Under the pieces are notes generated by a model. That model had not been told where the DNA came from. It was given only the letters and a program-made list of their open reading frames with translations, and searched no databases. Of a stretch of 17,275 nucleotides of DNA, positions 6,178 through 14,615 are shown piece after piece; the stretch's first letter is position 1; each line of letters starts with the position of its first letter. The position numbers and the translations under genes were made by a program. Location: the NCBI RefSeq assembly GCF_042647165.1, contig NZ_JBHRUV010000066.1. The stretch is one strand, 5' to 3'. This DNA comes from Camelimonas abortus (GTDB lineage Bacteria; Pseudomonadota; Alphaproteobacteria; Rhizobiales; Beijerinckiaceae).

Positions 6178-7434
6178 TCAGCCCTTGTTCCGGGAGACCA
6201 GCGGGCAGCCGCCCTCCTCCATCGGCCGGAAAGCCTGCTCGCCCGGAATGGTGGCCAGCAGCCTGTAGAGGTCCCACTCGCCCTTCGACTCTTCCGGCTT
6301 CTTGACCTCGAACAGGTACATGTCGTGGATGGCGCGGCCGTCAGGACGGATATAGCCCTTGCCGACGAGCGGATCGTCGATGGGCATCTCCTTCATCCTG
6401 GCCATCACCTTCTGCGGGTCCTTGCTCTTCAGGGACTCGACCGCCTTCAGGTAGTGCAGGATGGAGCCGTAGACGCCGGCGTGGACGCTGGTGGGCATCT
6501 TGCCGCCGAAGCGCTCGGCGAAGCGCTTCGAGAAGTCCCGGGTCCTGTCATTGAGGTCCCAGTAGAACGCCTCGGTCAGCACCAGGTCCTGGGCGGCCTT
6601 CACGCCCAGCGAGTGGATGTCGCTGGAGAAGATCAGCAGGCCGGCGAGCGACTGGCCGCCCTGGGCGAGCCCGAACTCGCCCGCCTGCTTGACGGCGTTG
6701 ATGGTGTCGCCGCCGGCGTTGGCCAGCGCCACGACTTTCGCCTTCGAGCCCTGGGCCTGCAGCAGCTGCGAGGAGAAGTCGGCGTTGTTGAGCGGATGCT
6801 TCACCGAGCCCAGCACCTTGCCGCCGCTGGCCTTGATGACGTTGCTGGCGTCGCGCTCCAGCGCCTGGCCGAAGGCGTAGTCGGCGGTGATGAAGAACCA
6901 GGTGTCGCCGCCGCGCTGGATCATGGCCTTGGCCGTGCCGTTGGCGAGGGCGGCGGTGTCATAGGTCCAGTGCACGGTGTTGGGCGAGCAGTGCTTGCCG
7001 GTGAGATCGGAGGAGCCGGTGCCGGAATTCAGGTAAATCCTGTTCTTCTCCCGCACCACCTCGTTCACGGCGAGGCCCACCGAGGAGGTCGGCACGTCGG
7101 CGATGACGTCGACGCCGTCCTGGTCGATCCACTGGCGGGCGATGGTGGAGCCCACGTCAGGCTTGTTCTGGTGGTCGCCGACGATCACCTCAACCTTCAT
7201 GCCCTTCTCGGCGGCCCTGAAGTCCTCGACGGCCATGCGCGCGGCGACGGCCGAGCCTTCGCCGGTCACGTCGGAATAAAGGCCTGCGCGGTCATTGAGC
7301 ACGCCGATCTTGATGGAGATCGGCTCCTGGTTCTGCGCCAGCGCGCCGCCCGCCGCGGCCACGCCGAGCGCCGCCAGCGACGCCGCCGCCATGGCGCTGA
7401 ACAGGCGGCGGCTCATGCCCCGAAATGTTTTCAC
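6178..7434 (-). CDS. ABC transporter substrate-binding protein, branched-chain amino acid (LivJ/LivK) type
   Basis: 418 residues from a GTG start at 7434, chosen because GGGAGG lies seven bases upstream (7442-7447); the alternative ATG 18 bases later has no ribosome site. The signal peptide is basic (MKTFRGMSRR) followed by an Ala/Leu/Gly core and a likely signal peptidase I site at ALA-Q (about residue 33). There is no lipobox Cys. The mature protein has the type I periplasmic-binding-protein fold pattern: IKIGVLNDRAGLYSD near its start, then SDLTGKHCSPNTVHWTYDT, which is common in Rhizobiales members. The protein captures a ligand in the periplasm for a LivHMGF-type importer. No permease or ATPase genes are in the window, so the partner and ligand are unknown. 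Neighbouring acyl-CoA genes make a carboxylic or aromatic acid ligand conceivable, but this is only inference. Confidence 0.9.
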   Translation of the reverse strand: MKTFRGMSRRLFSAMAAASLAALGVAAAGGALAQNQEPISIKIGVLNDRAGLYSDVTGEGSAVAARMAVEDFRAAEKGMKVEVIVGDHQNKPDVGSTIARQWIDQDGVDVIADVPTSSVGLAVNEVVREKNRIYLNSGTGSSDLTGKHCSPNTVHWTYDTAALANGTAKAMIQRGGDTWFFITADYAFGQALERDASNVIKASGGKVLGSVKHPLNNADFSSQLLQAQGSKAKVVALANAGGDTINAVKQAGEFGLAQGGQSLAGLLIFSSDIHSLGVKAAQDLVLTEAFYWDLNDRTRDFSKRFAERFGGKMPTSVHAGVYGSILHYLKAVESLKSKDPQKVMARMKEMPIDDPLVGKGYIRPDGRAIHDMYLFEVKKPEESKGEWDLYRLLATIPGEQAFRPMEEGGCPLVSRNKG

Positions 7435-7947
7435 GACGCTTCCTCCCATCTCGATCCCGTGCGGCCGCGCCCTCACGGGCCGCGCGACCGGAAAGGCCCT
7501 GTTTGCGGCCGGCGCGCCGTCTGCGCCCCCTCCGGCCTGTTTTGTCGCCGGACGCCCCGTCGCGCGTCCCGCCGCCCGCCCTGCTGCGTCCACGCGCCCG
7601 CCGCCCCTGGATCCCTCGCCGCCCAGGGCCGCGCCGCGCGCCCGTGTTCCGGACCCCGCCCCTCGCAGGGCTCCATCAGGGCCCCAGACGCGCCCGGACA
7701 TGCCCTGCTGGCGGCGGCGACGGCGGCGCGGCGGGGCGGACGTAACGCGCAGGACGTTTCCGCCGGCGCGCGCGCCACTGTCGCCGCCGCAACGGCGCGA
7801 CGGACGGGTCCGGAAGCAGACGCCCAGGTCAAAGCGCACCGGAACAGCCGGGAATTACTGACAATGAAGCGACAGACGACAGACAACCACAACGGAGACG
7901 CCGCAATTTGCTGGCGTCCGCGCCAGGATCCGCCGATTTTTACCGAG

Positions 7948-7974
7948 ACTGTAGCAGGCGTCGCCAGCGGTCAA
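7948..7974 (-). promoter_or_regulatory. Candidate promoter facing the substrate-binding protein gene
   Basis: On the minus strand TTGACC (7974-7969) and TACAGT (7953-7948) are separated by only 15 bases, which is short. If used, the transcript would carry a leader of about 500 bases. Confidence 0.25.
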
Positions 7975-8032
7975 TCTAAACCATCGTTGAACCCCGCGGC
8001 GGCGGCCCGGGGGCAGAAACGCGGTCAGGAGG

Positions 8033-8061
8033 TTGCAGAACTGGCCCGGGCGAACAATTAT
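8033..8061 (+). promoter_or_regulatory. Candidate promoter for tal-pgi
   Basis: TTGCAG (8033-8038) and AATTAT (8056-8061) are separated by 17 bases in the AT-richer part of the divergent gap, 144 bases before the start codon. Match to the sigma-70 consensus is partial. Confidence 0.3.
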
Positions 8062-8204
8062 CTCTGCAGCCCGCATCGCGAACCTGATGGCGACGCGCCG
8101 TCGTTATGATTGCGTGGGTCTGGCGCCGCATGGCGGCGGCGTCGACGGCGCGCCAGCGCCGGTCGCCACGCGCCTCCAGCGAGACACGAAAGAAAGCGGA
8201 ACGA

Positions 8205-11039
8205 ATGAACCCTCTCAAAACGCTGTCAGATTTCGGTCAGGCTGCATGGCTGGACTTCCTGTCGCGGAGTTTCATCGAGAAGGGCGAGCTCAGGCGCCTG
8301 ATCGAGAACGACGACCTGCGCGGCGTGACGTCGAATCCGGCGATTTTCGAGAAGGCGATCGCGGACACCGACGAGTACGATCCAGCCGTCACCACGTTTC
8401 TCGCCGGCTCGGACGCATCGGTTTCGGCGCTCTACGAGCATCTGGTCTTCCAGGACATCCGCCGCGCCGCCGACGCGCTGCGCCCGGTGCATGAATCCAC
8501 CGGCGGCGTCGACGGCTACGTCAGCCTCGAGGTGTCGCCCTATCTCGCCGACGACACCGAAGGCACCCTCGCCGAGGCCCGCCGCTTCTGGGCCGAGGTC
8601 GACCGCCCCAACCTGATGATCAAGGTGCCGGCGACGCCGGCGGGCCTGCCCGCCATCCGCACGCTGGTGAGCGAGGGGATCAACGTCAACGTCACGCTGC
8701 TGTTCTCGCAGACGGTCCATGAGGAGGTGGCCAGGGCCTATATCGAGGGCCTGCGCGGGCGTCTCGCCCGCGGCGGCGACGTCAGCGGCGTCGCCTCGGT
8801 GGCCAGCTTCTTCATCAGCCGCATCGACGTGGCGGTGGACCGGCTGCTGGAGCAGGCGGCGGCGAAGGCTTCCGGCGCGGAGGCGGAGCGGCTGCTCGCC
8901 CTGCGCGGCAAGACCGCCGTCGCCAACGCAAAACTGGCCTACCAGCGCTACCGGCGGCTGTTCGGCGAGGGGTTCGCGGACCTGCGCGCCGCCGGCGCCC
9001 GGCCGCAGCGCCTGCTGTGGGCCTCCACCGGCGCCAAGAACAAGGCCTACAGCGACGTGCTCTACGTGGACGAGCTGATCGGGCCGGACACCGTCAACAC
9101 CCTGCCGCCGGCCACCATGGACGCGTTCCGCGACCATGGCCGCGCCGCCTTCACGCTTGAATCCGACCTCGACGAGGCCGCCGCGACCCTGGAGGCCGTG
9201 GCCGCCGCAGGCATCGACCTTGAGGCGGTGGCGCGGGAGCTGTTGCGCGACGGCGTGCGCCTGTTCGCCGACGCCGCCGACAAGCTGCTGGGCTCGGTGG
9301 CGCGCAAGCGCCTCGCCGCCCTCGGCGAGCGGGTGAACAGCCAGCACATGAGCCTGCCGGAGGATCTCGCCGTCCAGGTGGGCGCCCTCACCGAACAGTG
9401 GCGCGCCGGCGGCGCCGTGCGCCGGCTGTGGGCCGGCGATCCGGCCCTGTGGACCGGCGGCGGCGAGGACCGGTGGGTGGGCTGGCTGCGCGCCATCTTC
9501 ACCGAACGCGAGCGGGCCGAGGAGCTGATCCGCTTCCACATGGAGGTGGCCTCGCTCGGCTTCCGCGACGCGCTGCTCATCGGCATGGGCGGCTCCAGCC
9601 TCGGGCCGGAGGTGCTGGCCGCGACCTTCGGCGCCGGCGCCCGCGCCCTGCGCCTGCACGTCATCGATTCCACGGATCCGGCCCAGATCGCCGCGGTGGA
9701 GTCGCAGATCGACCTCAAGCGCACGCTGTTCATCGTCGCCAGCAAGTCCGGCTCGACGCTCGAGCCCAACCTGCTGCGCGACTATTTCTACGAGAAGGTG
9801 GCGGCGGCCCTTGGCCGCGACGGGGTGGGCAGCCGCTTCGTCGCCATCACCGATCCGGGCTCGCCCATGGAGGAGGCGGCGCGCCGCGCCGGCTTCTGGC
9901 GGATTTTCCACGGCCAGCCGGACATCGGCGGGCGCTATTCGGTGGTGTCGCGCTTCGGCCTCGTGCCGGCGGCGGTGATCGGCATGGACGTGCGCCAGTT
10001 CATCCGCAACGTCCGCACCATGGCGTGGACCTGCGGCGCCGACGCGCCCCCGGCTGACAATCCCGGCGTGCAGCTCGGCCTCGCCCTCGGCGCGGCGGCG
10101 AACGCCGGCCGCAACAAGGTGACGCTCATCGCCTCGCCCGCCATCCGCAGCTTCGGCGCCTGGGCCGAGCAGCTGATCGCCGAATCCACCGGCAAGCAGG
10201 GCAAGGCGCTGATCCCGGTGGACCTGGAGCCGGCGGCGGACGTCAGCGCCTACGGCCGCGACCGCGTGTTCATCTACCTGCGGCTGCGCAAGGCCTCCAA
10301 CCTCGCCCAGGACGCCTTCGTCGAGGCGCTGGAGAAGGCGGGCCATCCGGTGGTGCGCATCGACATCTCCCAGCCCGAGCGGATCGTGCAGGAGTTCTTC
10401 CGCTTCATGATCGCCACGGCGACCGCCGGGGCGGTCACCGGCGTCAACCCGTTCGACCAGCCGGACGTGGAGGCGAGCAAGGCGCGCGCCCGCGAGCTCG
10501 CCGCCGCCATCGAGGAGACCGGCGCGCTGCCGGAAAGCGCGCCGGTCGCCGAGGCCGGGCCGTTCGCGCTCTACGCCGACGCGGAGGGCGCGGCGGCCAT
10601 CGCCGCGGCCACGCGCGAGAGCGGCCTCGCCGGCGCGCTGGCGGCGCATTTCGGCCGCCTGCGGCCGGGCGACTACGCCGCCATCCTCGCCTACATCCAG
10701 CGCAACGACCGCCATGTGGAGCTGCTGCAGGCGCTGCGGCTGGCGCTGCTGCGCCGCCATGGCGCGGCCACCTGCCTCGGGTTCGGCCCGCGCTTCCTGC
10801 ACTCCACCGGCCAGGCCTACAAGGGCGGACCCAACACCGGCGTGTTCCTGCAGATCACGGCGGAGACGGCCCGCGACCTGCAGGTGCCAGGCCACCGGCT
10901 CAGCTTCGGCCAGGTGATCGCCGCCCAGGCCGCCGGCGATCTCGCGGTGCTGGACGAACGGAAGCGACGTTACCTGCGCGTGCACGTGCGCGGCGACCTG
11001 GAGAAGGCGCTGGCGCAGCTGGCGCAGGCGGCGGGCTGA
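8205..11039 (+). CDS. tal-pgi: Bifunctional transaldolase / glucose-6-phosphate isomerase
   Basis: 944 residues in two enzyme domains. Residues 1 to about 370 are transaldolase: GVTSNPAIFEKAI (40-52), GYVSLEVSPYL (104-114) and Schiff-base Lys140 in NLMIKVPATPAG. Residues from about 390 are phosphoglucose isomerase: GMGGSSLG near 459, ASKSGSTLEPN near 511, then STGKQGKAL. The transaldolase moves a dihydroxyacetone unit between sedoheptulose 7-phosphate and glyceraldehyde 3-phosphate, giving fructose 6-phosphate and erythrose 4-phosphate. The isomerase interconverts fructose and glucose 6-phosphate, so consecutive steps are physically linked. The start is ATG 8205 (MNPLKTLSDFGQ), the normal opening of transaldolases; a frame 33 codons longer has no family match. 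The ribosome site is weak (GCGGA). The fusion is known in alphaproteobacteria. A terminator follows the gene, so it may be transcribed apart from gnd. Confidence 0.97.
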   Translation: MNPLKTLSDFGQAAWLDFLSRSFIEKGELRRLIENDDLRGVTSNPAIFEKAIADTDEYDPAVTTFLAGSDASVSALYEHLVFQDIRRAADALRPVHESTGGVDGYVSLEVSPYLADDTEGTLAEARRFWAEVDRPNLMIKVPATPAGLPAIRTLVSEGINVNVTLLFSQTVHEEVARAYIEGLRGRLARGGDVSGVASVASFFISRIDVAVDRLLEQAAAKASGAEAERLLALRGKTAVANAKLAYQRYRRLFGEGFADLRAAGARPQRLLWASTGAKNKAYSDVLYVDELIGPDTVNTLPPATMDAFRDHGRAAFTLESDLDEAAATLEAVAAAGIDLEAVARELLRDGVRLFADAADKLLGSVARKRLAALGERVNSQHMSLPEDLAVQVGALTEQWRAGGAVRRLWAGDPALWTGGGEDRWVGWLRAIFTERERAEELIRFHMEVASLGFRDALLIGMGGSSLGPEVLAATFGAGARALRLHVIDSTDPAQIAAVESQIDLKRTLFIVASKSGSTLEPNLLRDYFYEKVAAALGRDGVGSRFVAITDPGSPMEEAARRAGFWRIFHGQPDIGGRYSVVSRFGLVPAAVIGMDVRQFIRNVRTMAWTCGADAPPADNPGVQLGLALGAAANAGRNKVTLIASPAIRSFGAWAEQLIAESTGKQGKALIPVDLEPAADVSAYGRDRVFIYLRLRKASNLAQDAFVEALEKAGHPVVRIDISQPERIVQEFFRFMIATATAGAVTGVNPFDQPDVEASKARARELAAAIEETGALPESAPVAEAGPFALYADAEGAAAIAAATRESGLAGALAAHFGRLRPGDYAAILAYIQRNDRHVELLQALRLALLRRHGAATCLGFGPRFLHSTGQAYKGGPNTGVFLQITAETARDLQVPGHRLSFGQVIAAQAAGDLAVLDERKRRYLRVHVRGDLEKALAQLAQAAG

Positions 11040-11045
11040 ACAACA

Positions 11046-11076
11046 GGGCGCGGGACGGACAGTCCCGCGCCCTTTT
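11046..11076 (+). terminator. Rho-independent terminator after tal-pgi
   Basis: A perfect 11-bp stem (11046-11056 with 11062-11072) with a 5-base loop is followed by TTTT (11073-11076). It begins six bases after the tal-pgi stop and lies about 155 bases before gnd. Confidence 0.8.
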
Positions 11077-11230
11077 CCGTCCCGGACGGGCGGAGCGAGG
11101 GGTAACGCGCAAGTGACGCGGCGGCCGCAAAAACGGCCTGGTCCCAGGTTACCGGCAATCACCAGCGCGCGCCGGCCCCCGGGCCCTTTTGCGGCGACGC
11201 CGGCGCGCCGGAAGGAAAGGCGTTGGCGAC

Positions 11231-12256
11231 ATGCAGCTTGGAATGATCGGACTTGGCCGGATGGGCGGCAACATCGTGCGCCGGCTGATGCAGCGCGGAC
11301 ACGCCTGCGTGGTGTGGGACCGTTCGGCGGAGGCAGTGGCCGCCCTGGCTGCGGAGGGGGCGACGGCGGCGGCCTCGCCGGAGGATCTCGTCGCGAAACT
11401 CGCCGCGCCACGGGCCGTATGGGTGATGCTGCCCGCCGGCGGCCCCACCGAAGACACCGTGCGGCTGCTCGGCGAGCTGCTGTCGCCGCAGGACGTGATC
11501 ATCGACGGCGGCAACACCTTCTGGCGCGACGACGTGCGCCGGGCGGCAGCGCTGCGGCCGAAGGGCGTGCACTATGTGGACGTGGGCGTCAGCGGCGGCG
11601 TGTGGGGGCTTGAGCGCGGCTACTGCATGATGATCGGCGGCGACGCCGCCGTGGTGCGGCGGCTGGACCCGATCTTCGCGGCCCTCGCGCCGGGGCGCGG
11701 CGACATCCCCGCCACGCCCGGGCGCGACGGGCGCGATCCGCGCGTCGAGCAGGGCTACCTGCACGCCGGCCCCAGCGGCGCCGGCCATTTCGTCAAGATG
11801 GTGCACAACGGCGTCGAATACGGCCTGATGCAGGCCTACGCCGAGGGCTTCGACATTCTCAGGTCCGCCGACTCGCCGGTGCGGCCGGAGAACGAGCGCT
11901 TCAGCTTCGATCTGGCCGACGTCGCCGAAGTGTGGCGGCGCGGCAGCGTCATCACCTCCTGGCTGCTCGATCTCACCGCCAGCGCCCTGGCGCAGGATCC
12001 GCGGCTCGACGCGTTCTCCGGCTATGTGGACGATTCCGGCGAGGGCCGCTGGACCATCCAGGCCGCCATCGAGCAGGCCACGCCGGCCGAAGTGCTCACC
12101 GCGGCGCTCTACGCCCGTTTCCGCTCCCGCCAGGAGCACACCTTCGCCGAGAAGGTCCTCTCGGCCATGCGCAAGGGCTTCGGCGGCCACGTGGAGCGGC
12201 CCGGCGGCCCCAGCGCCGCCGACCTCGCCGCGGCCAGCATGGAGGGCCGCACATGA
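11231..12256 (+). CDS. gnd: 6-phosphogluconate dehydrogenase, decarboxylating (short YqeC/GntZ-like type)
   Basis: 341 residues, well below the roughly 470 of the classical E. coli-type Gnd, and so of the short class. The N-terminal Rossmann fold has GLGRMGGNIVRRL (8-20); Asp30 in VVWDRS, where NADP-specific enzymes have Asn-Arg-Thr/Ser, suggests NAD preference. GGNTFWRDD (93-101), GVSGGVWGLERGY (119-131) and catalytic Lys189 in GHFVKMVHNGVEY are all present. The enzyme converts 6-phosphogluconate to ribulose 5-phosphate and CO2. The start ATG 11231 gives the family-typical MQLGMIGLGRMG; a purine-rich site AAGGAAAGG (11211-11219) lies ten or so bases upstream. The stop overlaps the zwf start (ATGA), indicating translational coupling. 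Confidence 0.95.
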   Translation: MQLGMIGLGRMGGNIVRRLMQRGHACVVWDRSAEAVAALAAEGATAAASPEDLVAKLAAPRAVWVMLPAGGPTEDTVRLLGELLSPQDVIIDGGNTFWRDDVRRAAALRPKGVHYVDVGVSGGVWGLERGYCMMIGGDAAVVRRLDPIFAALAPGRGDIPATPGRDGRDPRVEQGYLHAGPSGAGHFVKMVHNGVEYGLMQAYAEGFDILRSADSPVRPENERFSFDLADVAEVWRRGSVITSWLLDLTASALAQDPRLDAFSGYVDDSGEGRWTIQAAIEQATPAEVLTAALYARFRSRQEHTFAEKVLSAMRKGFGGHVERPGGPSAADLAAASMEGRT

Positions 12257-13782
12257 GCGCATACGACCACGGCGAACATCCCCAGCCAGACCCGTGCTGC
12301 TTCGTCATTTTCGGCGCTTCGGGCGATCTCACCCAGCGGCTGCTGACGCCGGCGCTGTACAATCTGGCCGCCACGGACCTGCTGCCGGACAGTTTCGCCC
12401 TGGTCGGCGTGGCCCGCGGCGAGGAGACGGACGAGGGCTTCCGCAATTTCCTGGAGAAGGCGCTGCGCGAATTCGCCACGCGCCCCCTCACCCGCAAGAC
12501 CATCGCCCGGCTGCTGCGCAACGTCAGCTACGTGCGCGCCGACCCCGGGCAGGAAGGCAGCTTCGGGCGGCTGAAAGCCCATCTGGAGAAGGTGGACGCC
12601 ACGGTGGGCTGCGGCGGCAACCGCATCTTCTATCTGGCCACGCCCCCGGCCGGCTTCGTGCCCATCGTCACGGCGCTGGGCGAGGCCGGCATGGTGCGCC
12701 AGGACCGGCGCTCCTGGCGGCGGGTGATCGTGGAGAAGCCGTTCGGCCATGACCTGGAGTCGGCCCGCCGGCTCAACGCCGCCCTGCTGGAGATCCTGGA
12801 GGAGGAGCAGATCTTCCGCATGGATCACTATCTCGGCAAGGAGACGGTGCAGAACATCATGATGCTGCGCTTCGCCAACGGCCTGTTCGAGCCGGTGTGG
12901 AACCGCAACCACATCGACCACGTGCAGATCACCGTGGCGGAGACGGTGGACGTGGGCCGGCGCGGCAGGTTCTACGACGCCACCGGCGCCCTGCGCGACA
13001 TGGTGCCCAACCACCTGTTCCAGCTGCTGTCGCTCATCGCCATGGAGCCGCCGTCGCGTTTTGACGCCAACGCCGTGCGCGCCGCCAAGGCGGCGGTGTT
13101 GCAGGCCATCGGCCAGTACACGCCGGCCGAAGCGCTGCGCAATTCGGTGCGCGCCGCCTATGACGCCGGCGTGGTGCGCGGCCAGAAGGTGGGCGCCTAT
13201 CGCGACGCCCCGGACGTCGCCCCCGACAGCCACACCGAAACCTATGTGGCCATGAAGCTGATGATCGACACCTGGCGCTGGGCCGGCGTGCCGTTCTACC
13301 TGCGCACCGGCAAGGCGCTGGGCGTGCGCAAGTCGGAGGTGGCCATCCGCTTCAAGGAGGCGCCCATCAGCATGTTCCGCAACACGCCGGTGGACCGGCT
13401 CGCCCAGAATTTCCTCGTGCTCGGCATCCAGCCGGACGAACACATCAAGCTGCATTTCAACGTCAAGGCGCCGGGACCGGAGCTGGAGATCCGCGGCGTC
13501 GACATGACCTTCCGCTACAGCGACTTCTTCGACGCCGCGCCGAGCACCGGCTACGAGACCCTGATCTATGACTGCATGACCGGCGACGGCATGCTGTTCC
13601 AGCGGGCGGACGCGGTGGAGGCCGGCTGGGCGGCGGTGGATCCCTTTCTCCGCGCCTGGGCGCGGGAAAACGAGAAGAACGGCGCCCGCGACCTCGCCAG
13701 CTATCCCGCCGGCACCGACGGTCCCGAGGAGGCCAACCGGCTCATCGAACGCGACGGGCGCAGCTGGCGGCCGCTGACCTGA
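12253..13782 (+). CDS. zwf: Glucose-6-phosphate 1-dehydrogenase
   Basis: 509 residues, normal length. FIFGASGDLTQR-type dinucleotide loop at 19-29, Arg55 in VGVAR, at the position that in characterised enzymes contacts the 2'-phosphate of NADP, EKPFGHDL (161-168), and active-site DHYLGKE (191-197) followed by NIMMLRFAN. The enzyme oxidises glucose 6-phosphate to 6-phosphogluconolactone. The start is the ATG that overlaps the gnd stop by four bases (ATGA); the open frame extends upstream inside gnd, but only as a shadow. The lactone product is taken by pgl immediately downstream. Arg55 suggests NADP use, in contrast to the NAD-type residue in the neighbouring Gnd; dual specificity is possible and cannot be settled from sequence. 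Confidence 0.96.
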   Translation: MSAYDHGEHPQPDPCCFVIFGASGDLTQRLLTPALYNLAATDLLPDSFALVGVARGEETDEGFRNFLEKALREFATRPLTRKTIARLLRNVSYVRADPGQEGSFGRLKAHLEKVDATVGCGGNRIFYLATPPAGFVPIVTALGEAGMVRQDRRSWRRVIVEKPFGHDLESARRLNAALLEILEEEQIFRMDHYLGKETVQNIMMLRFANGLFEPVWNRNHIDHVQITVAETVDVGRRGRFYDATGALRDMVPNHLFQLLSLIAMEPPSRFDANAVRAAKAAVLQAIGQYTPAEALRNSVRAAYDAGVVRGQKVGAYRDAPDVAPDSHTETYVAMKLMIDTWRWAGVPFYLRTGKALGVRKSEVAIRFKEAPISMFRNTPVDRLAQNFLVLGIQPDEHIKLHFNVKAPGPELEIRGVDMTFRYSDFFDAAPSTGYETLIYDCMTGDGMLFQRADAVEAGWAAVDPFLRAWARENEKNGARDLASYPAGTDGPEEANRLIERDGRSWRPLT

Positions 13783-13804
13783 GCCGCGCCGCCCCCCACC
13801 GCGC

Positions 13805-13828
13805 CGCCGGCCGCGACGGCGGCCGGCG
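13805..13828 (+). other. 10-bp hairpin in the zwf-pgl gap
   Basis: Arms 13805-13814 and 13819-13828 enclose a GACG loop, 22 bases after the zwf stop and 19 bases before the pgl start. There is no T-run, so it is more likely to affect mRNA stability or relative expression than to terminate. Confidence 0.4.
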
Positions 13829-13847
13829 CGCCGCACCGGAGGACACC

Positions 13848-14615
13848 ATGGCCCTGCAGGAAACCATCATCTCCGCCGACCTGGACGGCCTGGCCGCCAA
13901 CGCCGCGCTGTGGCTGCTGGAGGCGCTCGCCGACGCGGAGGCGGAAGGCGCGCGGCGGCTGCGCGTGTGCCTTTCCGGCGGCTCCACGCCGCAGCGCCTG
14001 TACGCGCTGCTGGCTGCGCCCGCATGGAGCGCGCGCCTGCCGTGGGAAAAGATCGAGTGGTATTTCGGCGACGACCGCTTCGTGCCCCACGACCACCCGG
14101 ACAGCAACGCCCGCATGGCGCGCGAGGCGCTGTTTGACCACGCTCCGGCGACCGCCGGCCGGGTGCATTACATCCCCTGGGGTCCCGACATCGTCGCCTG
14201 CGCCGCCGCCTATGAGCGCACGCTGCGCGCGGCCATGGCGCGCGACCGCGAGGAAGATCCGGGCCGGCCGCTGTTCGACGCCGTGATCTGCGGTCTCGGC
14301 CGCGACGGCCACACCGCCTCGCTGTTTCCGGGCAAGCCGGCGCTCGCCGTGACCGACCGGCTGGCGACGGCCGTGCCGGAGGCGGGGCAGCCGCCGTTCA
14401 CGCCGCGCATCACCCTCACCTTTCCGGCGCTGAACGACAGCCGCTTCACCGCCTTCCTCGTCGCCGGCGCCGACAAGCGTCCGGCGCTGGAGCGGCTGCG
14501 CGCCGGAGCCGACCTGCCGGCGGCGCGCATCACGGCGAAACGTTGCCTCACCTGGCTGCTGGACCGCGCCGCCGCCGGCGCCGACGCGGAACGGCCGGCC
14601 CCGGGCGTGAGCTGA
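13848..14615 (+). CDS. pgl: 6-phosphogluconolactonase
   Basis: 255 residues, normal for the DevB/SOL family. Motifs: LSGGSTP (42-48), GDDRFVPHDHPDSN (74-87) and GLGRDGHTASLFPG (149-162), with the probable catalytic His155. The enzyme hydrolyses 6-phosphogluconolactone, the Zwf product, to 6-phosphogluconate in the cytoplasm. ATG 13848 has GGAGG (13839-13843) at good spacing. The last base of the pgl stop is the first base of the gntK start (TGATG), so the two are translationally coupled. The C-terminal ten residues or so are Ala/Pro-rich and extend a little beyond the conserved core. Confidence 0.95.
   Translation: MALQETIISADLDGLAANAALWLLEALADAEAEGARRLRVCLSGGSTPQRLYALLAAPAWSARLPWEKIEWYFGDDRFVPHDHPDSNARMAREALFDHAPATAGRVHYIPWGPDIVACAAAYERTLRAAMARDREEDPGRPLFDAVICGLGRDGHTASLFPGKPALAVTDRLATAVPEAGQPPFTPRITLTFPALNDSRFTAFLVAGADKRPALERLRAGADLPAARITAKRCLTWLLDRAAAGADAERPAPGVS

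Larger units (their letters stand above)
7435..8204. other. 770-base divergent intergenic region, no gene identified
   Basis: This region separates the minus-strand substrate-binding protein from plus-strand tal-pgi. 7435-7840 is extremely GC-rich with only Arg/Pro/Ala-rich shadow frames. 7840-8205 is clearly AT-richer and holds the promoter candidates listed separately. A loose inverted repeat pairs 7910-7916 with 7962-7968. No RNA gene fold or ribosome-site-bearing ORF was recognised. Confidence 0.6.

Noticed and set aside
5920..8109. A 729-codon plus-strand frame opposite the substrate-binding protein
   Set aside because: It mirrors the real minus-strand gene, runs into low-complexity sequence on both sides and has no ribosome site or domain.
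8106..8204. A 33-codon upstream extension of tal-pgi
   Set aside because: No transaldolase homology pattern and no ribosome site; the family start is at 8205.
7435..8204. A hidden tRNA, riboswitch or CRISPR array in the largest gap
   Set aside because: No cloverleaf, conserved aptamer core or regularly spaced repeat could be recognised by eye.
8226..11411. A 1061-codon open frame on the minus strand opposite tal-pgi and the gnd start
   Set aside because: It is rich in His, Arg, Gly and Ala with no domain, and is the antisense shadow of strong coding sequence in high-GC DNA. The plus-strand enzyme motifs are decisive.
12109..13836. A 575-codon minus-strand frame opposite zwf
   Set aside because: Antisense shadow; the zwf motifs and ATGA coupling with gnd lie on the plus strand.
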